Of a stretch of 40,731 nt of DNA, positions 1 through 8,987 are shown piece by piece. The position numbers and the translations under genes were made by a program. The notes under the pieces were generated by a model that did no database searches, was not told the origin of the DNA, and worked only from the letters and a program-made list of their open reading frames with translations. Position 1 is the first letter of the stretch; every line of letters begins with the position of its first letter. Origin of the DNA: CAYVUV01 sp964455095 (GTDB lineage Bacteria; Desulfobacterota; Binatia; HRBIN30; CADEER01); the NCBI GenBank assembly GCA_964455095.1, contig CAYVUV010000362.1, positions 1 through 40,731 of the forward strand. The letters run 5' to 3'.

Positions 1-307
1 GGAGATCGGTCGACGCCCCCGGCACGCGCAGCATGTCGCCGAACGAGCACAGAATCACTTCCGGCCGCGCGGCCAGCGCGATGGCCTGGTCGATCAACTC
101 GATCGGCGTCACACACACCGGACAACCCGGTCCGTGCACCAGCTCCACCGCGCGCGGCAGCAGCTCGTCCAGGCCGTAGCGCAGAATGGTGTGGGTCTGC
201 CCGCCACACACCTCCATGATCGTCCACGGCCGTGTCACCGTGCGCGCGATGTCGTCGAGCAGCTTCCGCCCGAGCACCGCATCGCGGTATTCGTCGACGT
301 AGCGCAT
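1..307 (-). CDS. hypD: HypD, hydrogenase Fe-CN/CO assembly protein (N-terminal part)
   Basis: Partial gene; the start ATG is at 305-307 on the complement and the rest lies beyond the left edge, leaving about 102 residues. The translation opens MRYVDEYRD, followed by TIMEVCGGQTHTILRYG and LVHGPGCPVCVTP. These are the conserved N-terminal signatures of HypD, including the redox-active/iron-binding cysteines. HypD with HypC is the scaffold on which the Fe(CN)2CO group of [NiFe] hydrogenase is built. It follows hypC by 5 bp and is the last visible gene of the operon; hypE, the usual next partner, would lie outside the window. Confidence 0.96.
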   Translation of the reverse strand, partial: MRYVDEYRDAVLGRKLLDDIARTVTRPWTIMEVCGGQTHTILRYGLDELLPRAVELVHGPGCPVCVTPIELIDQAIALAARPEVILCSFGDMLRVPGASTDL

Positions 308-312
308 CGCCC

Positions 313-564
313 TCACCCGTCGCGCAGCGCCGCCAGCTCCGGGTCGCCCAACGCTTCCAGCGCGGCCAGTGTCGCCGCCGCCTCCGCGGCATCGACGCGG
401 CTGATCGCGAAGCCAGCGTGCACGATCACGTAGTCGCCGAGCTCGGCCTCTGGCACATAGGCCAGGCAAATGCGGCGCGTCACGCCGCAGAAGTCGACCA
501 CACCCATGCGCAGGCCCTCCTCGTCGTCGGCCGACACGATGCGACCCGGCACGCCTAGGCACAT
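313..564 (-). CDS. hypC: HypC/HybG-type hydrogenase maturation chaperone
   Basis: 83 residues. It starts MCLGVPGRI, the invariant HypC N-terminus in which Cys2 (exposed after Met removal) binds the iron centre and the large-subunit precursor. A beta-barrel segment follows (GVVDFCGVTRRICL...ELGDYVIVHAGFAI), typical of the family, and the length is normal. HypC carries the Fe(CN)2CO moiety between HypD and the large-subunit precursor. Its start overlaps the end of hypF by 10 bp and its stop lies 5 bp before the hypD start. An in-frame reading that begins upstream at 744 is just hypF read in another frame; the MCLG start is decisive. Confidence 0.96.
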   Translation of the reverse strand: MCLGVPGRIVSADDEEGLRMGVVDFCGVTRRICLAYVPEAELGDYVIVHAGFAISRVDAAEAAATLAALEALGDPELAALRDG

Positions 565-3002
565 GCCTGACTCCCGCCCAGCCGCGCCGCCGCGACCACC
601 GCCTGACCGAGCGCCAGCCCACCGTCGTTGGCCGGCACCTGCCGGTGCACGAGCACCTCGAAACCGTCCGCCTCCAGGTCCGCCAGACAGTCGTTCAGCA
701 GCAGTTGATTCTGAAAGCAGCCGCCGCTGAGCACCACGCTGCACAGGCCGCTCAGCGCACGGGCGCGCCGCGCCTGGGCACCGACGACGGCAACCAGCGT
801 GCGGTGGAAGCGCCGCGCCACGATCGCCGCCGGCACGTCGCGGCCGCGCTCCGCGAGCAGGGCGGCAAAGAGCGGGCGCAACCGAACCACGCCCGCGTCG
901 AGCTCGAACGGATAGCTGCCCATCGCGCCGGCCGGCGCGGACCGCGCCAGCGCTTCGAGCTGCATCGCCGCCTGCCCTTCGTACGTCGCCTCGCCGGCGA
1001 TGCCGAGCAGCGCGCCGACCGCATCGAACAGGCGCCCACAGCTCGAGGTCTCGACCGTGTGCACACGGCGCGTGACCATGCCGCGCAGCAGGGCGATCGC
1101 CGGCGCCCCGAGCGCGGCGCGCAAGCGGGCGTCGGGCACGTCGTCGAACAGCGCCAGCAGGTAGGCGGCGGCGATGCGCGCCGGGTGGCGGATCGCCGCG
1201 TCGCCACCCGGCAGCGGCAGGTACTCGAGGTGGCCGATGCGCTCGAACCCAACCAGGTCGGCGATCAACACCTCACCTCCCCAGATGGCGCCGTCGCTGC
1301 CGTAGCCGGTGCCGTCGAAAGCCACCCCGATCGCCGGCCCGGGCCGACCGTGCTCGGCGAGGCACGCGGCGACATGCGCGTGGTGGTGCTGCACGGACTC
1401 GCACGGCAGGCCAAGCTCGCCGGCCAGGCGGCGGCTCGCGTAGCCGGGATGCAGATCACAGGCAGCGACCGCGGCGCGCATGCCGGTCAGGTCCTCGAGC
1501 TTGGCGAGGCTGGCGCGGAAGTGCGCCTGCGTCGCGACAAACTCCAGCGCGCCGATGTACTGGCTCATGATCGCACCGCGCCGATCGAGCAGGCAGAAGG
1601 CGTTCTTGAAATCTCCGCCGACGCCGAGCACGGCACGGTCCGGCAGCACCGGCACGGCCAGCCGCTGCGGCGTGCTGCCGCGGCTGCGCCGCAGCGGTTG
1701 CACGTTGCCACCGGTCACCATCCACACGCCGTCGTCACAGCGCTGGTGGATCGGCCGATCGTGCAGCAGCAGCGCGTCGACGGCGTCGGAGACCAGTTCG
1801 CGCGCCTCCTCCGGGGTGGCGACGATCGGCTCGCCCGGCCGATTGGCGCTGGTCATCACCAGCGGCCGCCCGGCATCGCGCACGAGCACGTGGTGCAGCG
1901 GCGTGTACGGCAACATGACGCCGACGCGGTCGAGGCCGGTGGCGACGTTCGCCGCCAGGCCCGCGCCGCGGCGCTGGGACAACAACACGATGGGCGCCGC
2001 CGGCGACAGCAGGAGCGCCCGCTCGGCCGGCGACACCTCGGCAAGGCGTTCGACATCGTCGAGCCCCGCGACCATGACGGCCAGTGGCTTCAGCGGCCGC
2101 TGCTTGATGGCGCGGACCCGCGCCACGGCGCTCGCATTGCCCGCGTCGCACACCAGATGGAAGCCGCCGAGGCCGCGCACCGCGACCACGCCGCCGCGGC
2201 GCAGGATCTGCGCCGCCTGCGCCAGCGCGTCGCCCGGCCCCTCCGTCGCCAGCGCGCCGGCGCCGGGTTCCAACCAGGCGCGCGGGCCGCAGCGCGGACA
2301 GGCGATGGGCTCGGCGTGGAAGCGGCGGTCGGACGGGTCGGCGTACTCGCGCGCGCAGTCGGCGCAGGGCACAAAGCCGCGCAGCGTCGTGGCAGCGCGG
2401 TCGTAGGGGACGGACTCGGCGACGGTGAAGCGCGGCCCGCAGCGCGCGCAATTGGCGAACGGATAGCGGAAGCGGCGATCGCGCGGGTCGCCGACCTCGC
2501 GCAGGCAATCGGCGCACACCGCCAGATCGGGAGGCAGATCGGTGCGGGCACGGCCGTCGGCGCTCGCGGCGATGGCGAAGCCGTGGATCCCGCGCGGCGC
2601 GATCCGTTCGCCGCGCACGCGTTGCACGACCGCGGGCGGCGCGCACTCGGCGAGACGGCGGCGCAACTCGGCGACGGCATCGGGCGCGCCCTCGACTTCG
2701 ATCTCGATGCCGTCGGCGCGATTGCGCACCAAGCCGTCGAGGCCGAGTGCGTGTGCCAGGTGCCAGACGAACGGGCGGAAGCCGACGCCCTGCACGACGC
2801 CTTCGACCGTCAGGCGCTCGCGGACGATCTCGGGCGCCGCTGCTGCATGGTTTGGTTCCCCCCTTTGAAAAAGGGGGGCCAGGGGGGATTTGATGGGAAG
2901 ATCATTCGGACAAATCCCCCTCGATCCCCCTTTGCCAAAGGGGGAAGCCGGAGTTGCACTTTCCGCTGGTGGGGAGACGTCAGGTTCGGCCGCGCGTGTC
3001 AT
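555..3002 (-). CDS. hypF: HypF carbamoyltransferase, with repeat-derived N-terminal extension
   Basis: 815 residues if it starts at the ATG at 3000-3002, which overlaps the protease stop as ATGA. HypF makes the thiocarboxamide on HypE from carbamoyl phosphate, the source of cyanide ligands. Domain order is canonical: acylphosphatase (from about residue 61, VVQGVGFRPFVW), two Cys4 zinc fingers (CADC...CARCGPRF and CADC...CPRCGPRAW, about 150-230), a YrdC-like domain (about 240-420), and a Kae1-like carbamoyltransferase domain with HHHAHVAACLAEHG and GTGYGSDGAIWGGE. Residues about 19-49 are translated from a palindromic repeat (2856-2946) and are not part of the family. No later start codon fits well, so the extension is probably translated. 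Confidence 0.95.
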   Translation of the reverse strand: MTRAAEPDVSPPAESATPASPFGKGGSRGICPNDLPIKSPLAPLFQRGEPNHAAAAPEIVRERLTVEGVVQGVGFRPFVWHLAHALGLDGLVRNRADGIEIEVEGAPDAVAELRRRLAECAPPAVVQRVRGERIAPRGIHGFAIAASADGRARTDLPPDLAVCADCLREVGDPRDRRFRYPFANCARCGPRFTVAESVPYDRAATTLRGFVPCADCAREYADPSDRRFHAEPIACPRCGPRAWLEPGAGALATEGPGDALAQAAQILRRGGVVAVRGLGGFHLVCDAGNASAVARVRAIKQRPLKPLAVMVAGLDDVERLAEVSPAERALLLSPAAPIVLLSQRRGAGLAANVATGLDRVGVMLPYTPLHHVLVRDAGRPLVMTSANRPGEPIVATPEEARELVSDAVDALLLHDRPIHQRCDDGVWMVTGGNVQPLRRSRGSTPQRLAVPVLPDRAVLGVGGDFKNAFCLLDRRGAIMSQYIGALEFVATQAHFRASLAKLEDLTGMRAAVAACDLHPGYASRRLAGELGLPCESVQHHHAHVAACLAEHGRPGPAIGVAFDGTGYGSDGAIWGGEVLIADLVGFERIGHLEYLPLPGGDAAIRHPARIAAAYLLALFDDVPDARLRAALGAPAIALLRGMVTRRVHTVETSSCGRLFDAVGALLGIAGEATYEGQAAMQLEALARSAPAGAMGSYPFELDAGVVRLRPLFAALLAERGRDVPAAIVARRFHRTLVAVVGAQARRARALSGLCSVVLSGGCFQNQLLLNDCLADLEADGFEVLVHRQVPANDGGLALGQAVVAAARLGGSQACA
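2856..2946. repeat. CCCCCTTTGNCAAAGGGGG repeat, full inverted pair inside hypF
   Basis: Left half tt-cccccctttgaaaaagggggg-ccagggggg-attt (2856-2891), right half aaatccccctcgatccccctttgcc-aaagggggaa (2912-2946). The two halves are inverted copies of each other. It is translated in frame as residues about 19-49 of HypF. Confidence 0.88.
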
Positions 3003-3472
3003 TGCTGGCCCGTCTTGCCCGTGTCGTAGAAGTCCGCCCACGCATGCACGCACCGCATCGCCGCCCGGAGCGCCAGCGCCACCGCCTCGCTCAGCGCCGC
3101 ACCCATCACCGCGGCGCCCGGGCTGGCCTCGACGCCGATGAACCGCCCGCGCGGCAGACACCCGAGCGCGCGGCCGAGGGCCAGCGTGTCGGCGACGCCG
3201 ATGCCGTGCGAGGACACCGCGACGCCGGGCAGCGGCAGGTCGTCGAGCGCCAGATCGTGGATCGTGCCGGGCACTGCGCCGGAGCGCACCGCGTCGAGCA
3301 CGATCACCGCCTCGGCTCCGGCCAGCATGTCGATCAGCTCGACGCCGGGGCGCTCGCTGGCAAAGACCTCGCTGTCGCACGGCGGTGCGGCGCGCAGCTG
3401 CGCGGCGAGCTCGAGGCCGGCGCGGTCGTCGCCGAAGCGCGTGCCGATGCCGATGATGCGCGTGCGGCTCAC
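2999..3472 (-). CDS. [NiFe] hydrogenase maturation protease (HyaD/HycI family)
   Basis: 157 residues from a GTG start at 3470-3472 that overlaps the large-subunit stop (GTGA). The translation opens SRTRIIGIGTRFGDDRAG, matching the GxGNxxxxDDG-type motif of the M52 endopeptidases, with the metal-binding Asp16 in place. A second acidic site is in VIVLDAVRSG (Asp60) and the family His is in VAVSSHGIGVAD (His89). This protease removes the C-terminal tail of the large subunit after nickel insertion. The Asn usually found in GIGN is Thr here (GIGTRFGDD). It lies directly behind its presumed substrate, hydA. The start is supported by the overlap and by normal family length. Confidence 0.88.
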   Translation of the reverse strand: MSRTRIIGIGTRFGDDRAGLELAAQLRAAPPCDSEVFASERPGVELIDMLAGAEAVIVLDAVRSGAVPGTIHDLALDDLPLPGVAVSSHGIGVADTLALGRALGCLPRGRFIGVEASPGAAVMGAALSEAVALALRAAMRCVHAWADFYDTGKTGQQ

Positions 3473-4764
3473 CGCTCCTTGACCTCCAGGCGCAGGAAGT
3501 GCGTCGAGCACGAGATGCAGGGATCGTAGCTGCGGATCAGCGACTCCAACACCCGCGTCGCCTCGGCGCGCGGGCGGCGCAGCGAGGCGGGGGCGACGGC
3601 GCGCAACTCGGCCTCGATCTGCGCCAGGTTTTGCGAAGTCGGCGGCACGATGCGCGCCGCCGTGATGTCGCCGGCCGCGTCGGTCGCATAGGCGTGGTAG
3701 AGAATGCCGCGCGGCGCCTCGGTGATCGCGCAGCCGCGGCCGGCGCGCGGCGTGACCGGCGCCGCGGGTCGTTCCGGCGGCTCGTAGGCATCGATCAGGC
3801 GCAGCGCCTCGTGCACGGTGTAGAGAATCTCGATCGCCCGCGCCACGATGCTGGTGGCGGTGTTGCTGTTCGGCCAGGGGACGCCGCAGCCGCGCGCCAC
3901 CGCCGCGACGGCGGGCGGCAGCCGATCGAAGTTGAGGTTGAGGCGCGCCAGCGGGCCGACGCAATACGGCCCGCGCCCGTTCATGGTCGCGTGCAAGGCG
4001 GTCGAGTGCGGCACCTGCGATTCGCTGATGTGTTCCTCGAACGCCTCCGCCGCGACGTCGAGCCCGGCGCTCGACGTCAGCCGCCCCTCGTTCATCGGGT
4101 ACTCGTCCGGATGGCGCAACGCGACGAACTCGATCTCGGCCTGGCGCTCGGGCAGATCGAACCCCGCCACCCAGCCGACCGTCGCCACCGCATCCTCGTA
4201 CAGCGGCGCCAGCGTCTCGCGCAGTGCTCGCAACTCGGCGCGCTGAGGCGTGCGCGTGAAGCCGCCGAGGCAGGCGCCGACCGGATGTACCGAGCGCCCG
4301 CCGAGCAGGCGCACGATGGCGTTGCCGGCCTTCTTGAGGCGCAACCCGCGCTCGACCGCCGCGCGCTCCTTGGCGGCCAGCTCGACGACGTTGGCGCAGC
4401 CGAGGTAGTCGGGCGCCGCCAGCATGTGGACGTGCAGCGCGTGACTCTCGAGCCATTCGCCGCAGTAATACAGGCGGCGCAGCGCGCGCACCCCTGGTTC
4501 GATGGCAGCGCCAAGCGCCTGCTCGAGGGCGTGCACCGCGCTCATCTGATACGCCACCGGGCAAATGCCGCAGATGCGCGCCGTCAGATCGGGCACTTCC
4601 GCCGCCGGCCGGCCGCGCAGGAAGGCCTCGAAGAAGCGCGGCGGCTCGAAGATCTCCAGGCGCAGGTCGGTAACCTGTCCGCCCGTGACGGTGATATGCA
4701 GCGCCCCCTCGCCCTCGACGCGCGCCAGCCCCTTCACCTCGATGGTGCGGGAAGTCGATTTCAT
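3469..4764 (-). CDS. hydA: [NiFe] hydrogenase large (alpha) subunit, group 3b type
   Basis: 431 residues, ATG at 4762-4764, overlapping the small-subunit stop (ATGA). It holds the Ni-Fe active site. The N-terminal L1 motif is RICGICPVAYQ (Cys65, Cys68) and the C-terminal L2 motif is DPCISCSTH (Cys416, Cys419, His422). Nine residues follow His422 (FLRLEVKER), which is the tail expected to be cut off by the neighbouring protease. The short length and DPCxxCxxH ending fit group 3 cytosolic enzymes rather than membrane group 1. Together with beta, gamma and delta subunits in this order, the best match is the group 3b bidirectional NAD(P)-linked hydrogenase (sulfhydrogenase type). Group 3d (Hox) is less likely because no diaphorase HoxFU genes are seen. 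Confidence 0.95.
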   Translation of the reverse strand: MKSTSRTIEVKGLARVEGEGALHITVTGGQVTDLRLEIFEPPRFFEAFLRGRPAAEVPDLTARICGICPVAYQMSAVHALEQALGAAIEPGVRALRRLYYCGEWLESHALHVHMLAAPDYLGCANVVELAAKERAAVERGLRLKKAGNAIVRLLGGRSVHPVGACLGGFTRTPQRAELRALRETLAPLYEDAVATVGWVAGFDLPERQAEIEFVALRHPDEYPMNEGRLTSSAGLDVAAEAFEEHISESQVPHSTALHATMNGRGPYCVGPLARLNLNFDRLPPAVAAVARGCGVPWPNSNTATSIVARAIEILYTVHEALRLIDAYEPPERPAAPVTPRAGRGCAITEAPRGILYHAYATDAAGDITAARIVPPTSQNLAQIEAELRAVAPASLRRPRAEATRVLESLIRSYDPCISCSTHFLRLEVKER

Positions 4765-5543
4765 CCGCCGCTCTTTCGCGCCAGCGCCTCGCCGGCCTTG
4801 CGGAACGCCGGCGCGTTGCCGTTGATGCCGCGCAGGCGGCGCAGGGTGTCGTCGCGGCTCAGGCCCTGCTCCGCGAGCAAGCCGGTGAATGCCTCGAGGT
4901 TGGCATCGGCGCTGGGGCCGAAACAGCCGTAACAGCCGCGCTGCATCCCCGGGCAGATCGAGCCGCAGCCGGTGCGTGTCACCGGACCCATGCAGGGCGT
5001 GCCGTGCGCGACCACGACGCAGGTCAGTCCGCGGCGCTTGCAGTCCAGGCAGACGCTGTGCGCCGGCAGGGCCGGCGGCACGCCGGCCAGCAGCGCGCGC
5101 AGCACGCCGAGCAGCTGCCCGACGTCGATCGGACAGCCCCACAGCTCGTGGTCGACGCGCACGTGCGCCGCGATCGGCGTCGACGTCGGCAGCGCCGCGA
5201 TCCACTCCGGGTGCGGATAGACGGCGCGCTTGTACTCCTCGACATCCGCCCAGTTGCGCAGCGCCTGGATGCCGCCCGCCGTCGCGCAGGCCCCGATGGT
5301 GACCAGCACGCGGCTGTCGGCGCGCACGCGGACGATGCGCTCGGCGTCGGCGGCGGTGGTGATGCTGCCCTCGACCAGCGCGATGTCGTACGGGCCCGGC
5401 AGCAGGCGGCTGCTGGCCTCGGGGAAGTACGCCAGGTCGACCGCGGCCGCCAGCGCCAGCAACTCGTCCTCGGCGTTGAGCAACTGCAGCTGGCAGCCGT
5501 CGCACGAGGCGAACTTGAACACGGCCAGGCGCGGCTTCTTCAT
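4761..5543 (-). CDS. hydD: [NiFe] hydrogenase small (delta) subunit
   Basis: 260 residues, ATG at 5541-5543, overlapping the gamma stop (ATGA). It opens KPRLAVFKFASCDGCQLQ; Cys14 and Cys17 with Cys86 (IGACAT) and Cys137 (ELWGCPID) form the proximal 4Fe-4S site next to the Ni-Fe centre. A second Cys-rich half (CLDCKRRGLTC...GTPCMGPVTRTGCGSICPG) supplies further Fe-S ligands, as in the group 3b/F420-type small subunits. There is no twin-arginine signal peptide and no C-terminal membrane helix, so the enzyme should be cytoplasmic. It passes electrons from the large subunit toward the beta/gamma module. Confidence 0.94.
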   Translation of the reverse strand: MKKPRLAVFKFASCDGCQLQLLNAEDELLALAAAVDLAYFPEASSRLLPGPYDIALVEGSITTAADAERIVRVRADSRVLVTIGACATAGGIQALRNWADVEEYKRAVYPHPEWIAALPTSTPIAAHVRVDHELWGCPIDVGQLLGVLRALLAGVPPALPAHSVCLDCKRRGLTCVVVAHGTPCMGPVTRTGCGSICPGMQRGCYGCFGPSADANLEAFTGLLAEQGLSRDDTLRRLRGINGNAPAFRKAGEALARKSGG

Positions 5544-6363
5544 ATCCCGCTCACCCCCAGCCAGTGTTTGACCTCGGCGAACTGAAACACCGGGCCGTCC
5601 TTGCAGCCGAAGAACGGACCGATCTGGCAGTGCCCGCACAACCCGACGCCGCACTCCATGTGGCGCTCGAGCGAGAGATAGATCGCGCGCTCGCTGATCC
5701 CCTTGCGACACAGCGCTCGCACGGCGTGGTGCATCATCACGTCGGGACCGCAGATGAGGGCGACCGCCGAGGGCTCGACCACGAGCTCGTCGAACAGCTC
5801 GGTGACCACGCCGGTGCGGTAGTGCCAGGTGCGGTCGGGCTGGTCGGTGGTCAGATAGACCCGGGTGCGCGGCTCCTTGCGCCAGGCCTCGAACTGGTCG
5901 CGGTAGAGCAGGTCGCGCGGTGTCTTGACGCCGTGCAGGATGTGCAGGGCGCCGTACTCCTCGCGTCGGCGGAAGATGTAGTTGATGACGCCGAGCACGG
6001 GAGCGCAGCCGAGGCCGCCGGTGACGATGACGACGTCGCGGCCGCGCATCGCGGTCATCGGCCAGCCGACGCCGTACGGGCCGCGCAGGCCGATGACGTC
6101 GCCGACCCGCCAGCGCAGGATCGCCGTCGTCACGCGTCCGGCCAGACGAATGGTGTGCTCGAGGCGCTGCGGCTCGTCCGGATCGGAGATGATCGAGATC
6201 GGCACTTCGCCGATGCCGTAGGCGTAGACCATGTTGAACTGGCCGAGGTCGAAGCGATAGCGGCGGCGCACCTCGGCATCGAGGAAGCGCACGCTGAAGG
6301 TGGCGATGCCGGGCGTGTCGTCGCGCCGCGCCACGATGCGCGCCGGATGGATCTCGTAGGGGG

Positions 6364-6367
<4 letters not shown>
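5540..6367 (-). CDS. hydG: Hydrogenase gamma subunit, FAD/NAD(P)-binding reductase module
   Basis: 275 residues, ATG at 6365-6367, overlapping the beta stop (ATGA). It is a ferredoxin-NADP reductase-like protein of the HydG/AsrB/PyrK group. An FAD-binding barrel covers about residues 5-105, with a flavin-contact region FNMVYAYGIGEVPISI. A nucleotide-binding half covers about 108-235 (VVIVTGGLGCAPV and ALICGPDVMMHHAV). A C-terminal Cys set follows: Cys239, Cys244, Cys247 and Cys255 (MECGVGLCGHCQIG...GC) for a 2Fe-2S cluster. It joins the hydrogenase dimer to NAD(P)H. The Cys spacing and the four-gene order are those of Pyrococcus-type cytosolic hydrogenase. Cofactor preference (NADP or NAD) cannot be told from sequence alone. 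Confidence 0.93.
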
Positions 6368-7475
<1,108 letters not shown>

Positions 7476-7479
<4 letters not shown>

Positions 7480-8237
7480 CGCTGCCAGGCGCTCGCGGCG
7501 GCAACGCGCCGCCGCATCAGCGCGACGATCCACTCGTCGATCCCCTCGCGGGTCGTCGCGGCGGTCATCAACACGCTGGCGCGCGGGTTGATCGCCGTGA
7601 CGTAGCCACGCCATTCGCGCAGATCGAACGGCACATACGGCAGCAAGTCGATCTTGTTGAGCACGATCAGGTCGGCGGCGCGGAACATGGGCGGGTACTT
7701 GAGCGGCTTGTCGGTGCCTTCGGTCGGGCTGGTGACCACGACGCGCAAGTGCTCGCCGAGGTCGAACAGGGCCGGGCAGACCAGGTTGCCGACGTTCTCG
7801 ATGAACAGCGCATCGACCCTCGCCAGCGGCAAGTGGTCGAGGGCGTGGTGGACCTGCCGCGCGTCGAGATGGCAGCCGAGGCCGGTCTCGATCTGCTCGA
7901 CGGCCGCACCGGTGGCGGCGATGCGATCGCGATCGCGCTGCGAGGCCTGATCGCCCTCGATGGCGGCAATGCGCCAGCGCCCGTTCATCGCCCGGATGGT
8001 CGCCTCGAGCAACGCGGTCTTGCCGGCGCCGGGCGCGCCCATCAGGTTGACGGCGAACAGGCGGTGTTCGAGGAAGTGGGCGCGGTTGTGCTGCGCCAGT
8101 CGGTCGTTCTCGGCGAGAATACGGCTTTCGACGTGGATCTCGCGCGCCGCCGTGTGGCGCTGCGCCGCGGATCGCTCGACCGGGTCCGCAGAAGTCATCG
8201 GAGACTCGGGCATCTGACAGCCGCACCGATCACACAT
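7476..8237 (-). CDS. hypB: HypB, GTPase for nickel insertion into hydrogenase
   Basis: 253 residues, ATG at 8235-8237; it overlaps the end of hypA by 8 bp. The N-terminus MCDRCGC is the high-affinity nickel CxxCGC site. There is no His-rich stretch after it, so it is the E. coli-like rather than the rhizobial nickel-storing form. GTPase motifs are the P-loop GAPGAGKT (67-74), the switch region ending in the metal-site Cys of GNLVCP, and NKIDLLP. With HypA it delivers nickel to the large-subunit precursor after iron-ligand assembly. Its placement inside the structural operon means nickel insertion factors are co-expressed with the enzyme. Confidence 0.96.
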
Positions 8238-8574
8238 CGGCGACCTCGAGGCTGCGCAGGGTCAGCTCCTCGCCAGCGACGAGCTCGCCGCCGAGCGCGC
8301 CGCAGAGCGGGCAGTGGCCGAGCATGTCGTCGAAGCAGTACTCGGAGCGACACGTAGCACAGCGGCTGCGCGCCGCGACGCGCTCGATGATCAGGCGCGC
8401 GCCCGCCAGTCGCGAACCGGCCGCCGCGGCCTCGAAGGCCCACTCCAGCGCCGCGGGCACGACTCCGGTGGCCGCACCGACGGCGACGCGCAGCGCGCGG
8501 ACGGGGCCGCCGGCCGGAGGCAGATGGCGCTCGGCAACCGCGATGAGCGCGCGGGCGATGGAGAGCTCGTGCAT
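8230..8574 (-). CDS. hypA: HypA, nickel metallochaperone
   Basis: 114 residues, the usual length. It starts MHELSIARAL; His2 and Glu3 are the nickel ligands. The zinc site is Cys72/Cys75 and Cys88/Cys91 (CATC...CPLC). HypA works with HypB to insert nickel. It is the first gene of the hydrogenase operon, with no gene immediately upstream on this strand, so the operon promoter should lie in the 413-bp gap 8575-8987. The start is set by the invariant MHE N-terminus. Confidence 0.96.
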   Translation of the reverse strand: MHELSIARALIAVAERHLPPAGGPVRALRVAVGAATGVVPAALEWAFEAAAAGSRLAGARLIIERVAARSRCATCRSEYCFDDMLGHCPLCGALGGELVAGEELTLRSLEVADV

Positions 8575-8987
8575 GACTCAACTGAGCGAGAGCAACGGAT
8601 ATGCCCGAACGAACACACGGCGCATGGGTCCCCGCCGCGAGTCCGAATTCCGATCGGTGAGAAACTAGCACACCCGTCCGCGTCGATACGAGAACTGGGA
8701 ACGGCGACCCGTATGCGATGTCGGATCTGAGATCCCGTCGCCGGATGCACGACGCAAACCGCCGGACGGCGATCACGTGCACCATCTGGCCTGCGCGTTG
8801 CTCAACTGGCGAGTGATGACCTCGGAAATGCGCAAGGCGACTTGGCGGGGACTCGACGGGCGGCTGCCCAGCAAACCCGAGCAGAGGAAAGAGGCTCCCG
8901 CTCCAGCTCAAGCAGCGACGGGGGCGTCAGACGACGCGGATGGCGCAACGCAGGCGCCATCCGACGAACATCCCAGTTCCTCCCTCA
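8575..8987. other. Intergenic region upstream of the hydrogenase operon
   Basis: No convincing gene. Short open frames here lack family resemblance and are probably chance frames in GC-rich DNA. The hydrogenase promoter (minus strand) should lie here, but I see no clear -35/-10 or -24/-12 pair. An odd palindrome ggatctgagatcc occurs at 8723-8735, about 150 bp upstream of hypA, and could be an operator. A strong hairpin at 8937-8963 belongs to the end of the surface-protein gene on the right. Confidence 0.5.
8937..8963 (-). terminator. Hairpin downstream of the surface-protein gene
   Basis: Perfect 10-bp inverted repeat, cggatggcgc and gcgccatccg, with a 7-nt loop. It begins 24 bp beyond the stop codon of the gene that ends at 8988. 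No T-run follows on the minus strand, so it may only stabilise the mRNA end or act with Rho. Confidence 0.45.

Noticed and set aside
645..3029. 794-residue plus-strand open frame opposite hypF
   Set aside because: Shadow frame in GC-rich DNA; the minus strand reads as HypF with all domains and motifs.
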